The notes under the pieces: model-generated
Told to the model about the DNA's origin: nothing
Database searches by the model: none
The model's input: the letters and a program-made list of their open reading frames with translations, nothing else
Part shown: piece by piece, positions 7,884 through 17,110 of the stretch
How the letters are laid out: every line of letters starts with the position of its first letter
Position numbering within the stretch: the first letter of the stretch is position 1
Program-made: the position numbers and the translations under genes
Source: Kordia periserrulae
GTDB taxonomy: Bacteria > Bacteroidota > Bacteroidia > Flavobacteriales > Flavobacteriaceae
Length of the DNA stretch: 64,000 bases
Assembly (NCBI RefSeq): GCF_003054265.1
Contig: NZ_QBKT01000004.1
Location: forward strand, 124,001-188,000
Direction of reading: 5' to 3'

Positions 7884-8765
7884 TTAAACTTTCAGCTTCA
7901 ACAACACATTAATACTTCCTGCTAACAATTCTTCTTCCGTGTAGTTTTTGTAATCTTCGTGAAGTGTTAATTCCTTGAATTTCTTGTATTTTTCAGAATC
8001 TTTGTCGCAAGTATCATAATCGAGTGAAACGACTTCGTAACCTGCTTCTTTAAAAATGGTTAGGTAATCTGGCAAACGCAATCGGTTGTGGTAATCGAAC
8101 TTGGTATGCTGTTTTTTCCATTCCGCTTTGCTGTATTTTAAAAAATCGTAGTACGAAAGCGATTTGTCGTCATAAGCACGATGATCACTTGGCGAAATCA
8201 TGTGTAGAATGTATGCAGATTTAGGTAAAATATTTGCGAAACTTTGATGAATTTGCAATAAATCTTCTGGGGAAATGTGTTCTAAGACAAATCGTGAAAA
8301 TACTAAATCAATTTGCTCGTTTAGTTGTGTGTTTTCAGCTGCTAAATTCGTCTTTGGATAGTATGTAACATTGCTCGGAAGCGGATATTTTCCTTTTTCA
8401 GCAGCAATGTCTATTTGATAGTTTTCTTTGTAATACGAATTGAGCTTGGCAATGGTTTTGGCATCGTAATGCTCGTTGATATCATACGTTACCACACGTT
8501 CTACTTCTGCAAAATTTGTAAAAAAGTAGGGGATAATCGGTGCCCAACCTGAACCTAGTTCTAAAACGGTTTTATCTTTTAGACTGATATTTTCTTTTTC
8601 CAAAATCTCCAAGGCTTCTTTAAAAGAACGATTGTTGGTTTTAATCTTAAAATTGACACTGTTTCTATTGAGAAACTTCTGCAATTGGTGATAGATTCCG
8701 TAACCCAGCGAATTCGGTAAAATGTCTAGTGACTTAAATATAAAAGATTTGGCTTTGTGATTCAT
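7884..8765 (-). CDS. class I SAM-dependent methyltransferase
   Basis: A 293-aa cytosolic protein. Motif I is VLELGSGWAPIIPYF (SAM-binding glycine loop) near residue 70; the acidic residue after it sits in VVTYDIN, and DLVFSRFVLEHI fits motif IV and the following helix. Substrate unknown; the polysaccharide genes next door hint at a glycan or lipid acceptor, but that is inference. The ATG at 8765 was chosen over the in-frame TTG at 8795 because that TTG lies inside the -7 box. Confidence 0.8.
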   Translation of the reverse strand: MNHKAKSFIFKSLDILPNSLGYGIYHQLQKFLNRNSVNFKIKTNNRSFKEALEILEKENISLKDKTVLELGSGWAPIIPYFFTNFAEVERVVTYDINEHYDAKTIAKLNSYYKENYQIDIAAEKGKYPLPSNVTYYPKTNLAAENTQLNEQIDLVFSRFVLEHISPEDLLQIHQSFANILPKSAYILHMISPSDHRAYDDKSLSYYDFLKYSKAEWKKQHTKFDYHNRLRLPDYLTIFKEAGYEVVSLDYDTCDKDSEKYKKFKELTLHEDYKNYTEEELLAGSINVLLKLKV

Positions 8766-8792
8766 ACAGTAGGTAATTCGGTTGCAAAATAA

Positions 8793-8800
8793 CAAATTTA
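8793..8800 (-). promoter_or_regulatory. -7 promoter box for the methyltransferase
   Basis: Read on the minus strand the bases are TAAATTTG, an exact match to TAnnTTTG. Transcription would start about 20 nt before the ATG at 8765. Confidence 0.5.
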
Positions 8801-8925
8801 AAATGGAATTTAATCTTCTTGCATCGTCAATTGCTTTAAAATCAATTTTACAAATGACTCTACCACAATTTCATTGGAAATCCACTTTTTTTATGGTACA
8901 TTTCGCCGTTGATAGAACGTAGAGT

Positions 8926-10209
8926 ATGTTTTACAAACTTATTTTTCAATTGGGCGAACGCTTGCGAAATCCTTCGTTGCGACAATGGTTTTCATTTTTA
9001 AAACAATCGGAGTATTGGTCGATTGACGAATTGGAAGCGTATCAATTGCAACAGTTAAAAGAACTCGTTTCCTTCGCGAAAGCACATTCTGAATACTACA
9101 AAGAAACGCTTGCCGATATTGACGTAGCATCGTTTTCTTCTTTGGAAGATATTAAGCAATTGCCATTACTGTCGAAGCAAGATGTATTGCAACACACCGA
9201 AAAAATTCACACCAAACATCACTTTAAAAAAGTATTTACCGCAACAACTTCAGGTTCTTCGGGAGATCCGCTAGTATATCAACGAGAAGAAAGTGCCGAT
9301 TCATTCAACAGAGCGTCTATTTTTAGAGGCTATTCTTGGTACAATGTGCAACCGTGGGAACGCAACGGATATTTTTGGGGATTTGATTTTTCAACAGTAA
9401 AACGATTAAAAGTCAGATTGTTAGATGCACTTCAAAATCGTTTTCGTGTGTTCGATTATAAAGAAAAATCCTTTCAAAAATTTGTCAAAAAACTACAACG
9501 TGCCAAGTATATTCATGGATATTCTTCCATGATTTACCAATCTGCCAAATTGATTACTGAAAAGAAGCTTCCAAAGCCAAAAAATATCAAAATGGTGAAA
9601 GGTACTTCAGAGAAAATTTACGACAGTTACAAAGCTGAAGTCAAAGCAGCCTTTGGCGTGCCAATTATCAGCGAATACGGTGCCGCAGAAACGGGAATTA
9701 TTGCCTTTGAATGTCCGTACGGAAACATGCATATCAACATGGAAGGTGTGATTGTGGAAGAACTGAACAATCAAATTGTGGTGACCAATTTACAAATGAA
9801 AACCTTTCCTGTAATTCGCTATCAATTAGGTGATTATATTGAGTTGGCTTCTAAAAATAAAAAATGTGCTTGTGGTAAATCGCATTACATTTTAGAAGAA
9901 GTTACGGGTAGAATAGGGGAAAACGTATACGGAAAGAAAGAAATTTATCCGAGTTTGTACTTTTATTACATCTTTAAAAACTTAGCCAAAAAACATAACA
10001 TAAAACTTACCTATCAAATTATACAAAAAGAAAAAGGAATTCTTATATTTAACCTTGAAGAAAACTTAACCAACACAAATGAAGAAAAGCTAAGACAAGA
10101 GATTCACGCCTATTTTGCCGACGACATTGACTACACTATTTGCCCAAATGTAACACAGAGCGTCGGTAAGCAAAAAACGAAAAGTTTTATCTCTTATCTT
10201 ACAAAATAG
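8926..10209 (+). CDS. CapK/phenylacetate-CoA ligase-like adenylate-forming enzyme
   Basis: A 427-aa member of the adenylate-forming family. The phosphate loop is TATTSGSSGDPL (~105-116); the adenine-binding strand is ISEYGAAETG; and the C-terminal hinge region is RYQLGDY. Relatives named CapK occur in capsule and exopolysaccharide clusters. The gene ends 2 nt before a polyprenyl glycosylphosphotransferase, so a role in surface polysaccharide decoration is likely. The acid substrate cannot be read from sequence. Confidence 0.85.
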   Translation: MFYKLIFQLGERLRNPSLRQWFSFLKQSEYWSIDELEAYQLQQLKELVSFAKAHSEYYKETLADIDVASFSSLEDIKQLPLLSKQDVLQHTEKIHTKHHFKKVFTATTSGSSGDPLVYQREESADSFNRASIFRGYSWYNVQPWERNGYFWGFDFSTVKRLKVRLLDALQNRFRVFDYKEKSFQKFVKKLQRAKYIHGYSSMIYQSAKLITEKKLPKPKNIKMVKGTSEKIYDSYKAEVKAAFGVPIISEYGAAETGIIAFECPYGNMHINMEGVIVEELNNQIVVTNLQMKTFPVIRYQLGDYIELASKNKKCACGKSHYILEEVTGRIGENVYGKKEIYPSLYFYYIFKNLAKKHNIKLTYQIIQKEKGILIFNLEENLTNTNEEKLRQEIHAYFADDIDYTICPNVTQSVGKQKTKSFISYLTK

Positions 10210-10211
10210 TT

Positions 10212-11609
10212 ATGGCAACAACCTCCAACATGCATTTCGAAATTTCGGAACGTAAGCTGCTTTTACGAATTGTCGATGTATTGTCCTTACTTTTCGGATT
10301 GTACGTAGTGTCAAATGTGTTTGATTTTGACTATTTCAGATTTACAAAAGAGCGTTGGTTGTGGAGCGTAGTGTTGATTGTATATTTTATGCTGTTTTCC
10401 ACGATTTTAGAGTTGTATAATTTACAGAAAGCGAGTCGTTATGATACCACGTTTCAGGGAATTATCCTCACAGTTTCTATTACGGTCTTATGTTATTTAT
10501 TGACGCCCTTTTTTACGCCAGAATTGCCTGAAAATCGTTTGCAAATCCTTTATTTTTTCTTGGCGATTTCTGTGACGATTTTTTTATGGCGATGTGCGTA
10601 TATTTTCTTCATTTCTTCGCCGCGTTTCTATAAAAATATTCTCATTATTGGGAATACGGAAGAAATTAAAATCATGTCCGAAGCAATTGAGCGCAATACG
10701 AATTACTACAAAATTGTCGGTTATATCAATTCTACGCCGAATCAAGGTGTGAAAGATGCTGATTTGGAAGCGATTGAAGAAATTACCAATTTGGATTTGA
10801 ATTCGGTCGTAAAAGAAAAATACGTTTCAGAAATCATCATTGCCAGCAATCCACGCGAAGAATTGAGCAAACCTTTATTTGATAGTCTAATCGGATTGTT
10901 AGAAACAGGATTGCCGATTAAAGAGTACATTCAAGTGTATGAAGAATTGACTTATCGCGTTCCAGTTCAATACATTGGGAAAGATTTTTACAAATATTTT
11001 CCGTTCAGTCGCAGCAATCAAAATAAGTTGTACTTATTCTTTCATCGCTTTTTTGATATTTTATTTTCTGTATTAGGATTAACGGTAAGTTTGATTTTTA
11101 TTCCGTTTATTTTGATTGGAAATATGATTGGAAATCGCGGTCCGTTATTGTACACGCAAGAACGCGTGGGAAAAAATGGCGTACCGTTTAAAATCTACAA
11201 ACTCCGAAGTATGGTGGTAGATGCCGAAAAAGATGGAGCGGTTTGGGCAACAAAAAATGATGCACGAGTGACTAAATTTGGAAAATTTCTACGAAAATCA
11301 CGTCTGGATGAAGTGCCGCAGTTTATCAACGTTCTCAAAGGCGAAATGAGCATGATTGGTCCACGCCCAGAACGTCCTGCATTTGTAAAACAATTGTCGG
11401 AAGATTTAACGTTTTACGAAATTCGTCACGTCGTAAAGCCTGGCGTAACAGGTTGGGCACAAGTCAAAACGGATTATGGCGCATCAGTTGAAGACAGTTT
11501 ACGCAAGCTCCAATATGATTTATACTACATCAAACACCGAAGCTTCTTTTTGGACTTAAACATCATTGTAAAGACGTTGAGTACGGTGTTGTTTTATCGT
11601 GGGCGATAG
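10212..11609 (+). CDS. undecaprenyl-phosphate sugar phosphotransferase (WcaJ-like)
   Basis: A 465-aa membrane enzyme that loads the first sugar-1-phosphate on undecaprenyl phosphate to start exopolysaccharide or capsule units. The N-terminal part has four membrane helices and a nucleotide-binding-like cytosolic region (NILIIGNTEEIKIM). A fifth hydrophobic segment near 280 precedes the catalytic domain, with ERVGKNGVPFKIYKLRSM, SRLDEVPQF and GPRPERP. It starts 2 nt after the CapK-like gene. The specific sugar is unknown. Confidence 0.92.
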   Translation: MATTSNMHFEISERKLLLRIVDVLSLLFGLYVVSNVFDFDYFRFTKERWLWSVVLIVYFMLFSTILELYNLQKASRYDTTFQGIILTVSITVLCYLLTPFFTPELPENRLQILYFFLAISVTIFLWRCAYIFFISSPRFYKNILIIGNTEEIKIMSEAIERNTNYYKIVGYINSTPNQGVKDADLEAIEEITNLDLNSVVKEKYVSEIIIASNPREELSKPLFDSLIGLLETGLPIKEYIQVYEELTYRVPVQYIGKDFYKYFPFSRSNQNKLYLFFHRFFDILFSVLGLTVSLIFIPFILIGNMIGNRGPLLYTQERVGKNGVPFKIYKLRSMVVDAEKDGAVWATKNDARVTKFGKFLRKSRLDEVPQFINVLKGEMSMIGPRPERPAFVKQLSEDLTFYEIRHVVKPGVTGWAQVKTDYGASVEDSLRKLQYDLYYIKHRSFFLDLNIIVKTLSTVLFYRGR

Positions 11610-11743
11610 TTTTTTTCTAATGTATCAATTTGATAATTTGAAAATGTAGCAATGCTTTCTTGGAGTTTATAGGTTATAAGTTTAGGAGTTTACGACAATT
11701 CAAAAATCTAGCATTCAGTATTTAAAATTTTAAGATTCAAAGT

Positions 11744-11783
11744 ACTTCTCGATACATTTTTCCTTCGGAAAAACACTCGAAGT
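11744..11783. repeat. imperfect long hairpin between convergent genes
   Basis: TTTTTCC/GGAAAAA pair around a TTC loop (11757-11773); outer arms ACTTCTCGA and TCGAAGT extend the stem. It lies between the convergent sugar transferase and DUF4105 genes and may serve as a two-way transcription barrier, although the T-tract is inside the stem. Confidence 0.5.
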
Positions 11784-11802
11784 GACGGTTTGCTTTCAAA
11801 CT

Positions 11803-12981
11803 TTACTGCTTCAAAAAATAATACGTCAAATACGAATATCGTATCAAAAGCATTATCAACAACGGAATTGCCGCTAAAGCAAACACTTGAAACTGAAGCA
11901 ACCATAAAAACAATAGAATTACAATCAATCCTATTAAAAAAGCAGTGTATTTCCAGCGGTTTTTGGCTTCTTTTTGTTTGGATCTGAATTTGCGAATGAA
12001 GAGTAAGTTTATTGGGAAAACCCATAACAAATTCCAATTGTTAACCGTCATAGAATGATCGGTAGCAAACCAGAGTAATAATACCATAATACCGCCCAAA
12101 CCTGTAATTAACAGCAACGCTGCGTCTAACCAACGTGTGCGTTTTTTGTGTTTGAAATCGAGAAAGGTGATGATGAGCACGATTAATAATAAAATGGTAC
12201 TTATAAAATAAGGACTAAGCGCAAAAGAACCTGCTTTTTGTGTATTTTTTGGCTCTTTTAGAATGACATTTACTTCTTTGACCAGCGATTCTCCGTTTTG
12301 TAATGTGGCGTTTTCAACGGATTTATAGACGTAATCTGGTAAGAAATCATATTCTTTTGCAGTGGCTTCTCGGTCAATGACTGAACCAAGAGCAATGTCA
12401 ATTCCGAAGCTTGACCATGAGTTTTTGTCTACGTAATCGTAAATTAAATCGCGAAAGGTTTTTTCTGTGGTAATGTGATTGTATGAAAACTCAATTTCAT
12501 CATCGAAATTTTTACGCAAGACTTCTCCAATTTTTGTTGCGCAATTGTTGAAAAAGAAGTCATATTTGTACGAACGATTTTCTTCTTTGTAATTGTTTTC
12601 CAAATAGGCGAGAAGCGTCTGTACTTGATTTGGTGACAGATTCAGCACTTGTTCTTTTACCCAACGTTTTTCGTATTTATACGCGTAGACAAAATTTTTG
12701 AAACTGCTTCTACCGAGTTGATATGGCAGTTTTCCTTGCGCAAATTTGATATAGAAAAAAGGTGTATTAAAATCAAACGTTCCGTAATTATAGACGACAT
12801 CGTAGTTGTACACTGGATCTTTTAATCGAAACGCGTTGTGTCCGAACGTAGAGTACAATTCAGAGCCAGGACCGCACGTAATTACAGAGAAAGTCGCTTC
12901 TGGCGAAAGCTGAATTTGAGAATCGTTCTGCCCAAAGGCAATTCCCAAAAAGAAAAATAGTAGAAATACGAGTTTTTTCAT
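11803..12981 (-). CDS. DUF4105 (Lnb N-terminal-like) membrane protein
   Basis: A 392-aa exported protein. A signal peptide (MKKLVFLLFFFLGIAFGQ) is followed by a periplasmic domain with CGPGSELYSTFGHNAFRL and FFFNNCATKIGEV, whose conserved His and Cys look like a papain/NlpC-type active site. The C-terminal third has about four membrane helices. This is the DUF4105 architecture, common in Bacteroidota and of unknown function. It is followed by the PorV2-like gene in the same direction but has its own -7 box. Confidence 0.85.
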   Translation of the reverse strand: MKKLVFLLFFFLGIAFGQNDSQIQLSPEATFSVITCGPGSELYSTFGHNAFRLKDPVYNYDVVYNYGTFDFNTPFFYIKFAQGKLPYQLGRSSFKNFVYAYKYEKRWVKEQVLNLSPNQVQTLLAYLENNYKEENRSYKYDFFFNNCATKIGEVLRKNFDDEIEFSYNHITTEKTFRDLIYDYVDKNSWSSFGIDIALGSVIDREATAKEYDFLPDYVYKSVENATLQNGESLVKEVNVILKEPKNTQKAGSFALSPYFISTILLLIVLIITFLDFKHKKRTRWLDAALLLITGLGGIMVLLLWFATDHSMTVNNWNLLWVFPINLLFIRKFRSKQKEAKNRWKYTAFLIGLIVILLFLWLLQFQVFALAAIPLLIMLLIRYSYLTYYFLKQ

Positions 12982-12985
12982 CTGC

Positions 12986-12993
12986 TAAAAATA
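12986..12993 (-). promoter_or_regulatory. -7 box 4 nt from the DUF4105 start codon
   Basis: TATTTTTA on the minus strand, then GCAG, then the ATG at 12981. If used, the mRNA would have a leader of only 1-2 nt. No good TTG was found at the usual -33 distance. Confidence 0.45.
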
Positions 12994-13063
12994 TCACTTT
13001 TTATTTGTGACAGAAAATATCGAACTCGTTATCTTTTTGTTAAAATATTTTGATGAGATTCGT

Positions 13064-14122
13064 TTATCGGAACAAACTCCAATCGATTTTTAGTGAGAAT
13101 ACGTTTGAATATACTGCAGCACTTTGGTCGCCGATGTCCGTCAACGCATAATCGATTTGAATTCCTTTGTATTTAAAGCCAATTCCGATATTGGGTTGAA
13201 ACGTCAACGATTCTGAGCCAAAGTTGTTTTCGTTTTGAAAGTTTCCTACACCAGCACGTACAAATACCAAGTCTGTATAGGCAAATTGCAATCCGACAGC
13301 AGGTGTTACACTGGCAAATCCTGTAGAAATGATATCGTTGGTTTCTGCAAAACGCATAATCATATCCACTTCTGCGGTTAATGAATAATCGTAATTAAAT
13401 GTAAAAGTACGCGCGACACCAAGTTGCAGTTTCGGAATCGTAATTTCAGTCGTTTCTGGTAAATCTTGCTCTGGAATTTGATCGCTCACATCATTGAATA
13501 AATCTTCATCAATACTCCACGTATTAAACGTCGTTGTGATATCGCGCGCCATCAAACCGAATTTCCAATCGTTTTTTCTGAATTGCAATCCGAAGTCAAA
13601 TCCAAATCCCCAAGAAGAAGCAAAATCACCAATTACTCGACGAATCACTTTGGCATTCACACCATAATTCAGTCCTTGTACAGGCATTCTACGGGCATAC
13701 GAAAACGTAATTCCGTAATCGGCAGCAGAGAAGAGGCTGATTCGGTTAAAATCTATATTTCCTTGACTGTCAATTAATTGAGTAGTATTTAAAATGTCGT
13801 CGACACCAAAGCGAATTAAGGAAATTCCCCAAGCACTTCGGTCGTCAATTGGCATTGCAAAAGCGGCATAATCATACAAAGCAATATTGGCAAAATAGCT
13901 AGAGTGCATCAATGCCAGTTGCTTGTCTTCAAGTTGCACCAAACCTGCAGGATTCCAATATCCTGAGTTTACATCACCAATGTTTGCCACAACAGCATTT
14001 CCCATTCCAAACGCGCCTGCATCCACGCCAATATTCATAAATTCATTTGAATATTTCACCACAGACTGTCCATTTGCTGAATAGGCAACTATTATTAAGA
14101 GGAATATAAGTAACTTTTTCAA
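13064..14122 (-). CDS. porV2: PorV/PorQ-family type IX secretion protein (PorV2-like)
   Basis: A 352-aa outer-membrane beta-barrel protein. The signal peptide ends ANGQ; the N-terminus of the mature part has the family segment AGAFGMGNAVVANIGDVNSG followed by YWNPAGL, and alternating aromatic beta strands continue to the C-terminal KIDWSLFR. The family includes PorV, the attachment shuttle of the type IX secretion system; the short form lacking porU nearby is usually named PorV2. No porU is in the window, so the exact paralogue is inferred. Confidence 0.85.
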   Translation of the reverse strand: MKKLLIFLLIIVAYSANGQSVVKYSNEFMNIGVDAGAFGMGNAVVANIGDVNSGYWNPAGLVQLEDKQLALMHSSYFANIALYDYAAFAMPIDDRSAWGISLIRFGVDDILNTTQLIDSQGNIDFNRISLFSAADYGITFSYARRMPVQGLNYGVNAKVIRRVIGDFASSWGFGFDFGLQFRKNDWKFGLMARDITTTFNTWSIDEDLFNDVSDQIPEQDLPETTEITIPKLQLGVARTFTFNYDYSLTAEVDMIMRFAETNDIISTGFASVTPAVGLQFAYTDLVFVRAGVGNFQNENNFGSESLTFQPNIGIGFKYKGIQIDYALTDIGDQSAAVYSNVFSLKIDWSLFR

Positions 14123-14263
14123 GAATATAATTTTTTACAAATATGCAATTTTCTACCTAATTAACTCAAAAATTACCTAGTTATTGTGTTGAATTCATCA
14201 ACATTTTTACTTCTAAAGTATGGAGTTTGGAAAGTTTAATTATTTTTACAAAAAATCACGTCC

Positions 14264-15010
14264 ATGAACATCAAAAAACACATTCCAAATTTTATCACGT
14301 TACTGAATTTATTTTGCGGTTGTTTGGCGGTAATTTTTGCAGTGAAGAATCAGTTGGAAATTGCTGCATTTTTTGTGTTTATAGGTATCTTTTTTGATTT
14401 TTTTGACGGATTAGCCGCTCGATTATTAAACGTCCAAAGCGAATTGGGATTGCAATTAGATTCGCTCGCAGATATGGTAACTAGTGGTGTTGTGCCAGGT
14501 ATTGTAATGTATCAATTATTTAATAGAGCATTAAATATTCATGAAGCTGTAAACGACGGACATTCATGGTCAGATACGTGGCATTGGCTTGAAAATGAAG
14601 TACATTTATTGCCACTTTTCGGATTGGTAATCACCTTGGCTTCCGCATATCGTTTGGCAAAGTTTAATATTGACGAAAACCAAACGTCTTCATTTATCGG
14701 ATTGCCAACGCCCGCCAATTCTTTATTGATTTTATCATTTCCGTTGATTTTAGCCTATCAAGGAAATCCAACCATTGACGACATTATTTTAAACAAATGG
14801 TTTTTAATTGTGATGACAATCGTGAGCAGTTATTTGTTAAATGCGAGAATTTCTCTATTTGCCTTAAAATTTAAAGATTGGAGTTTTAAAAACAACGCTG
14901 TCAAATATATTTTTCTTCTTTTGAGTGTTGTATTGCTCGTTTTTCTACAATTTACAGCGATTCCTGTGATTATTATTTTATATGTGTTGATTTCTTTGGT
15001 GAAGAAGTAA
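14264..15010 (+). CDS. pssA: CDP-diacylglycerol-serine O-phosphatidyltransferase
   Basis: A 248-aa inner-membrane enzyme making phosphatidylserine, the precursor of phosphatidylethanolamine. The CDP-alcohol phosphotransferase motif is complete: DG(x)2AR(x)8G(x)3D(x)3D spans residues ~45-70 (DGLAARL, GLQLDSLAD). The N-terminus IPNFITLLNLFCGCLAV and about six to eight hydrophobic segments fit the family. It ends 33 bp before the stop of convergent lptB. Confidence 0.93.
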   Translation: MNIKKHIPNFITLLNLFCGCLAVIFAVKNQLEIAAFFVFIGIFFDFFDGLAARLLNVQSELGLQLDSLADMVTSGVVPGIVMYQLFNRALNIHEAVNDGHSWSDTWHWLENEVHLLPLFGLVITLASAYRLAKFNIDENQTSSFIGLPTPANSLLILSFPLILAYQGNPTIDDIILNKWFLIVMTIVSSYLLNARISLFALKFKDWSFKNNAVKYIFLLLSVVLLVFLQFTAIPVIIILYVLISLVKK

Positions 15011-15043
15011 GGAGTAAAGTGAATTTTTATTTTGTATAATTAT

Positions 15044-15802
15044 TTACTCTTCCATTTTCTTTTCAAAATCCAGTTTCTTTTCGCGTAGTTCGAAGTTTTG
15101 TCCTAAATATACTTTTCTAACCATTTCGTCTTCGGCGAGTTCTTTTGGTTTTCCTGCTTTTAGAATGTTTCCTTCAAACATTAAATAGGTTCTATCGGTA
15201 ATCGCTAAGGTTTCCTGTACGTTATGGTCTGTGATAAGAATTCCGATGTTTTTGTTTTTTAAATGTGCTATGATACGTTGAATGTCTTCCACCGCTACAG
15301 GATCGACTCCCGCAAACGGTTCATCCAACAATACAAATTTTGGATCGGTTGCCAACGCACGTGCAATTTCAGTTCGTCTACGTTCGCCACCCGATAATAA
15401 ATCGCCACGGTTTTTGCGAATATGTCCCAAACCAAATTCTTCAATTAGCGATTCCATTCGGTGCTGTTGTTCTTTTTTTGACAACTTGGTCAATTGTAAC
15501 ACACTTAAAATATTCTCTTCAATACTAAGTTTACGGAATACTGAAGCTTCTTGCGCCAAGTATCCAATACCGTTTTGTGCACGTTTGTACATGGGAAATT
15601 TGGTAATTTCCATGTCGTCCAAAAAGATTTTTCCGCCGTTGGGTTTTATCAAGCCAACAATCATGTAGAATGACGTTGTTTTTCCAGCACCATTTGGACC
15701 AAGCAATCCAACGATTTCTCCTTGATTTACTTCCAAAGAAATTCCTTTTACAACTTTTCGTCCTTTGTAGGACTTCATGATACTGTCAGCTCTTAAAATC
15801 AT
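15044..15802 (-). CDS. lptB: LPS export ABC transporter ATP-binding protein LptB
   Basis: A 252-aa ATPase that drives lipopolysaccharide extraction from the inner membrane with LptFG. Walker [10 protein letters not shown] (~36-44), Q-loop [13 protein letters not shown], signature LSGGERRR, Walker [14 protein letters not shown] and switch His in ITDHNV are all present. The order and length match LptB; the C-terminal [12 protein letters not shown] is typical. No lptF/G is adjacent, as is common. Confidence 0.95.
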   Translation of the reverse strand: MILRADSIMKSYKGRKVVKGISLEVNQGEIVGLLGPNGAGKTTSFYMIVGLIKPNGGKIFLDDMEITKFPMYKRAQNGIGYLAQEASVFRKLSIEENILSVLQLTKLSKKEQQHRMESLIEEFGLGHIRKNRGDLLSGGERRRTEIARALATDPKFVLLDEPFAGVDPVAVEDIQRIIAHLKNKNIGILITDHNVQETLAITDRTYLMFEGNILKAGKPKELAEDEMVRKVYLGQNFELREKKLDFEKKMEE

Positions 15803-15886
15803 ATATTTTGGTGCTTATAAAGGGTAAAAATAACAATTCTGCCAAAAGGCTTCTACTTTTTAATAGTTAATTAACTTTACGACTGG

Positions 15887-15943
15887 GTTTTTGGGTGTTA
15901 GGTTTTGGGTGTTGGGTGTTGGGTGTTGGGTGTTGGGTGTTGT
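15887..15943. repeat. heptamer tandem repeat (GGGTGTT)n
   Basis: About six consecutive GGGTGTT units, the first ones with T-rich variants, end 8 bp from the stop of the AhpD-like gene. The tract is a simple repeat likely to change length by slippage. It is outside any reading frame. Confidence 0.85.
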
Positions 15944-15951
15944 CTAAAAGT

Positions 15952-16299
15952 CTAACTTTCTGCTTCTAAGGCTTCCCAAAACTCGTAGGCTCTTCGCAAA
16001 TGTGGAATTACGATGGTTCCGCCAACTAAAGTAGCAATGCTCAACGCTTCCATGACTTGTTCTTTGGAAATTCCTTCCTTGTACGAGGTTTCTAAATGGT
16101 ATTTGATGCAATCATCGCAACGCAATACAGCAGAAGCTACCAAACCAAGTAATTCCTTCGTTTTTACGTCCAAAGTGCCTTCCATATACGCATTGGTGTC
16201 TAGATTGAAAATTCGTTTGATTACTTTATTATTATCGGCTAAAATTTTCTCATTCATTTTAGCTCTATAAGCGTTAAATTCTTCTACTTGATTAGACAT
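15952..16299 (-). CDS. carboxymuconolactone decarboxylase/AhpD-like protein
   Basis: A 115-aa cytosolic helical protein of the CMD/AhpD fold. The redox pair CDDC in RCDDCIKYHLE (~60-70) and the following GISKEQVMEALSIA are typical of AhpD-like peroxidase-linked disulfide proteins. It overlaps tatC by 8 bp, so it is translated from the same mRNA and is the last gene of the kdsD-tatC-cmd operon. Substrate unknown. Confidence 0.88.
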   Translation of the reverse strand: MSNQVEEFNAYRAKMNEKILADNNKVIKRIFNLDTNAYMEGTLDVKTKELLGLVASAVLRCDDCIKYHLETSYKEGISKEQVMEALSIATLVGGTIVIPHLRRAYEFWEALEAES

Positions 16300-17110
16300 T
16301 TTTAAATTTCTTTTTATAATTTTTTTCGACTCTTTTTGAGATTAAAATTCCAAATTCATACAAGATTAATATTGGAATCGCTACCACAATCTGGCTTGCT
16401 ACATCAGGCGGTGTAATGATTGCTGCTAGTATTAAAACGACTACTAGCGCATGTTTTCTATACTTGCGTAAGAATGCAGGTGTGATCAATCCTAATTTTG
16501 ATAGGAAATAAATAATCAGCGGCAGCTCAAACACTAAGGAAACTCCTAATAAGGTGTTGGTTAGCAAACTGATGTGCGATTGTACTGTGATGGTATTTTT
16601 GATAGTGTCCGTCACCGTGAAATTATAGAAAAAATACGATGACATTGGCATGATGACATAATAGCTAAAGAGTAAACCCACTAAAAATAGGAGCGAAGCA
16701 TAAAATATAAACCATCTTGATCTTCCTCGTTCTTTTTTATTCAATCCAGGAGCGATGAATCGCCATGCTTCATACAAAATGTATGGAAATGCTAAGATGA
16801 GTCCCAAAACCAAAGATGTCCAAATTGCCATGGTGAATTGTCCTGTAACGTTTAAATTGACCAATTTATCATCAAACGTTAACGCGCAAAAGTTACTTTC
16901 GATTCCGAAAAGTTGAAACGCGTTGCAGAAAATTTTATACGTGATAAATTCTCCATCCAAATGCACAATTAAAAAATGGTCATAAATAGGAGTGATGAAT
17001 ACAAATATGACACACGCAATGATGAAAATTGCGCTAAAGCTTCGAATTAAATGCCATCTTAGTTCTTCTAAGTGATCTAAGAACGACATTTCGTTTTTAT
17101 TTTTCTTCAT
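16292..17110 (-). CDS. tatC: Sec-independent translocase subunit TatC
   Basis: A 272-aa inner-membrane protein with six membrane helices and the family N-terminus FLDHLEELRWHLIRS. It is the receptor for twin-arginine signal peptides. A glutamate-rich first loop and the FVTPGL-like segment (here FIAPGLNKKERG) are present. Its start codon overlaps the kdsD stop by 1 nt (TAATG), and its end overlaps the AhpD-like gene. tatA is not in the window. Confidence 0.95.
   Translation of the reverse strand: MKKNKNEMSFLDHLEELRWHLIRSFSAIFIIACVIFVFITPIYDHFLIVHLDGEFITYKIFCNAFQLFGIESNFCALTFDDKLVNLNVTGQFTMAIWTSLVLGLILAFPYILYEAWRFIAPGLNKKERGRSRWFIFYASLLFLVGLLFSYYVIMPMSSYFFYNFTVTDTIKNTITVQSHISLLTNTLLGVSLVFELPLIIYFLSKLGLITPAFLRKYRKHALVVVLILAAIITPPDVASQIVVAIPILILYEFGILISKRVEKNYKKKFKNV

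Noticed and set aside
15887-15943. CRISPR array or telomere-like sequence
   Set aside because: The unit is only 7 bp with no spacers; it is a simple tandem repeat inside a chromosome region.
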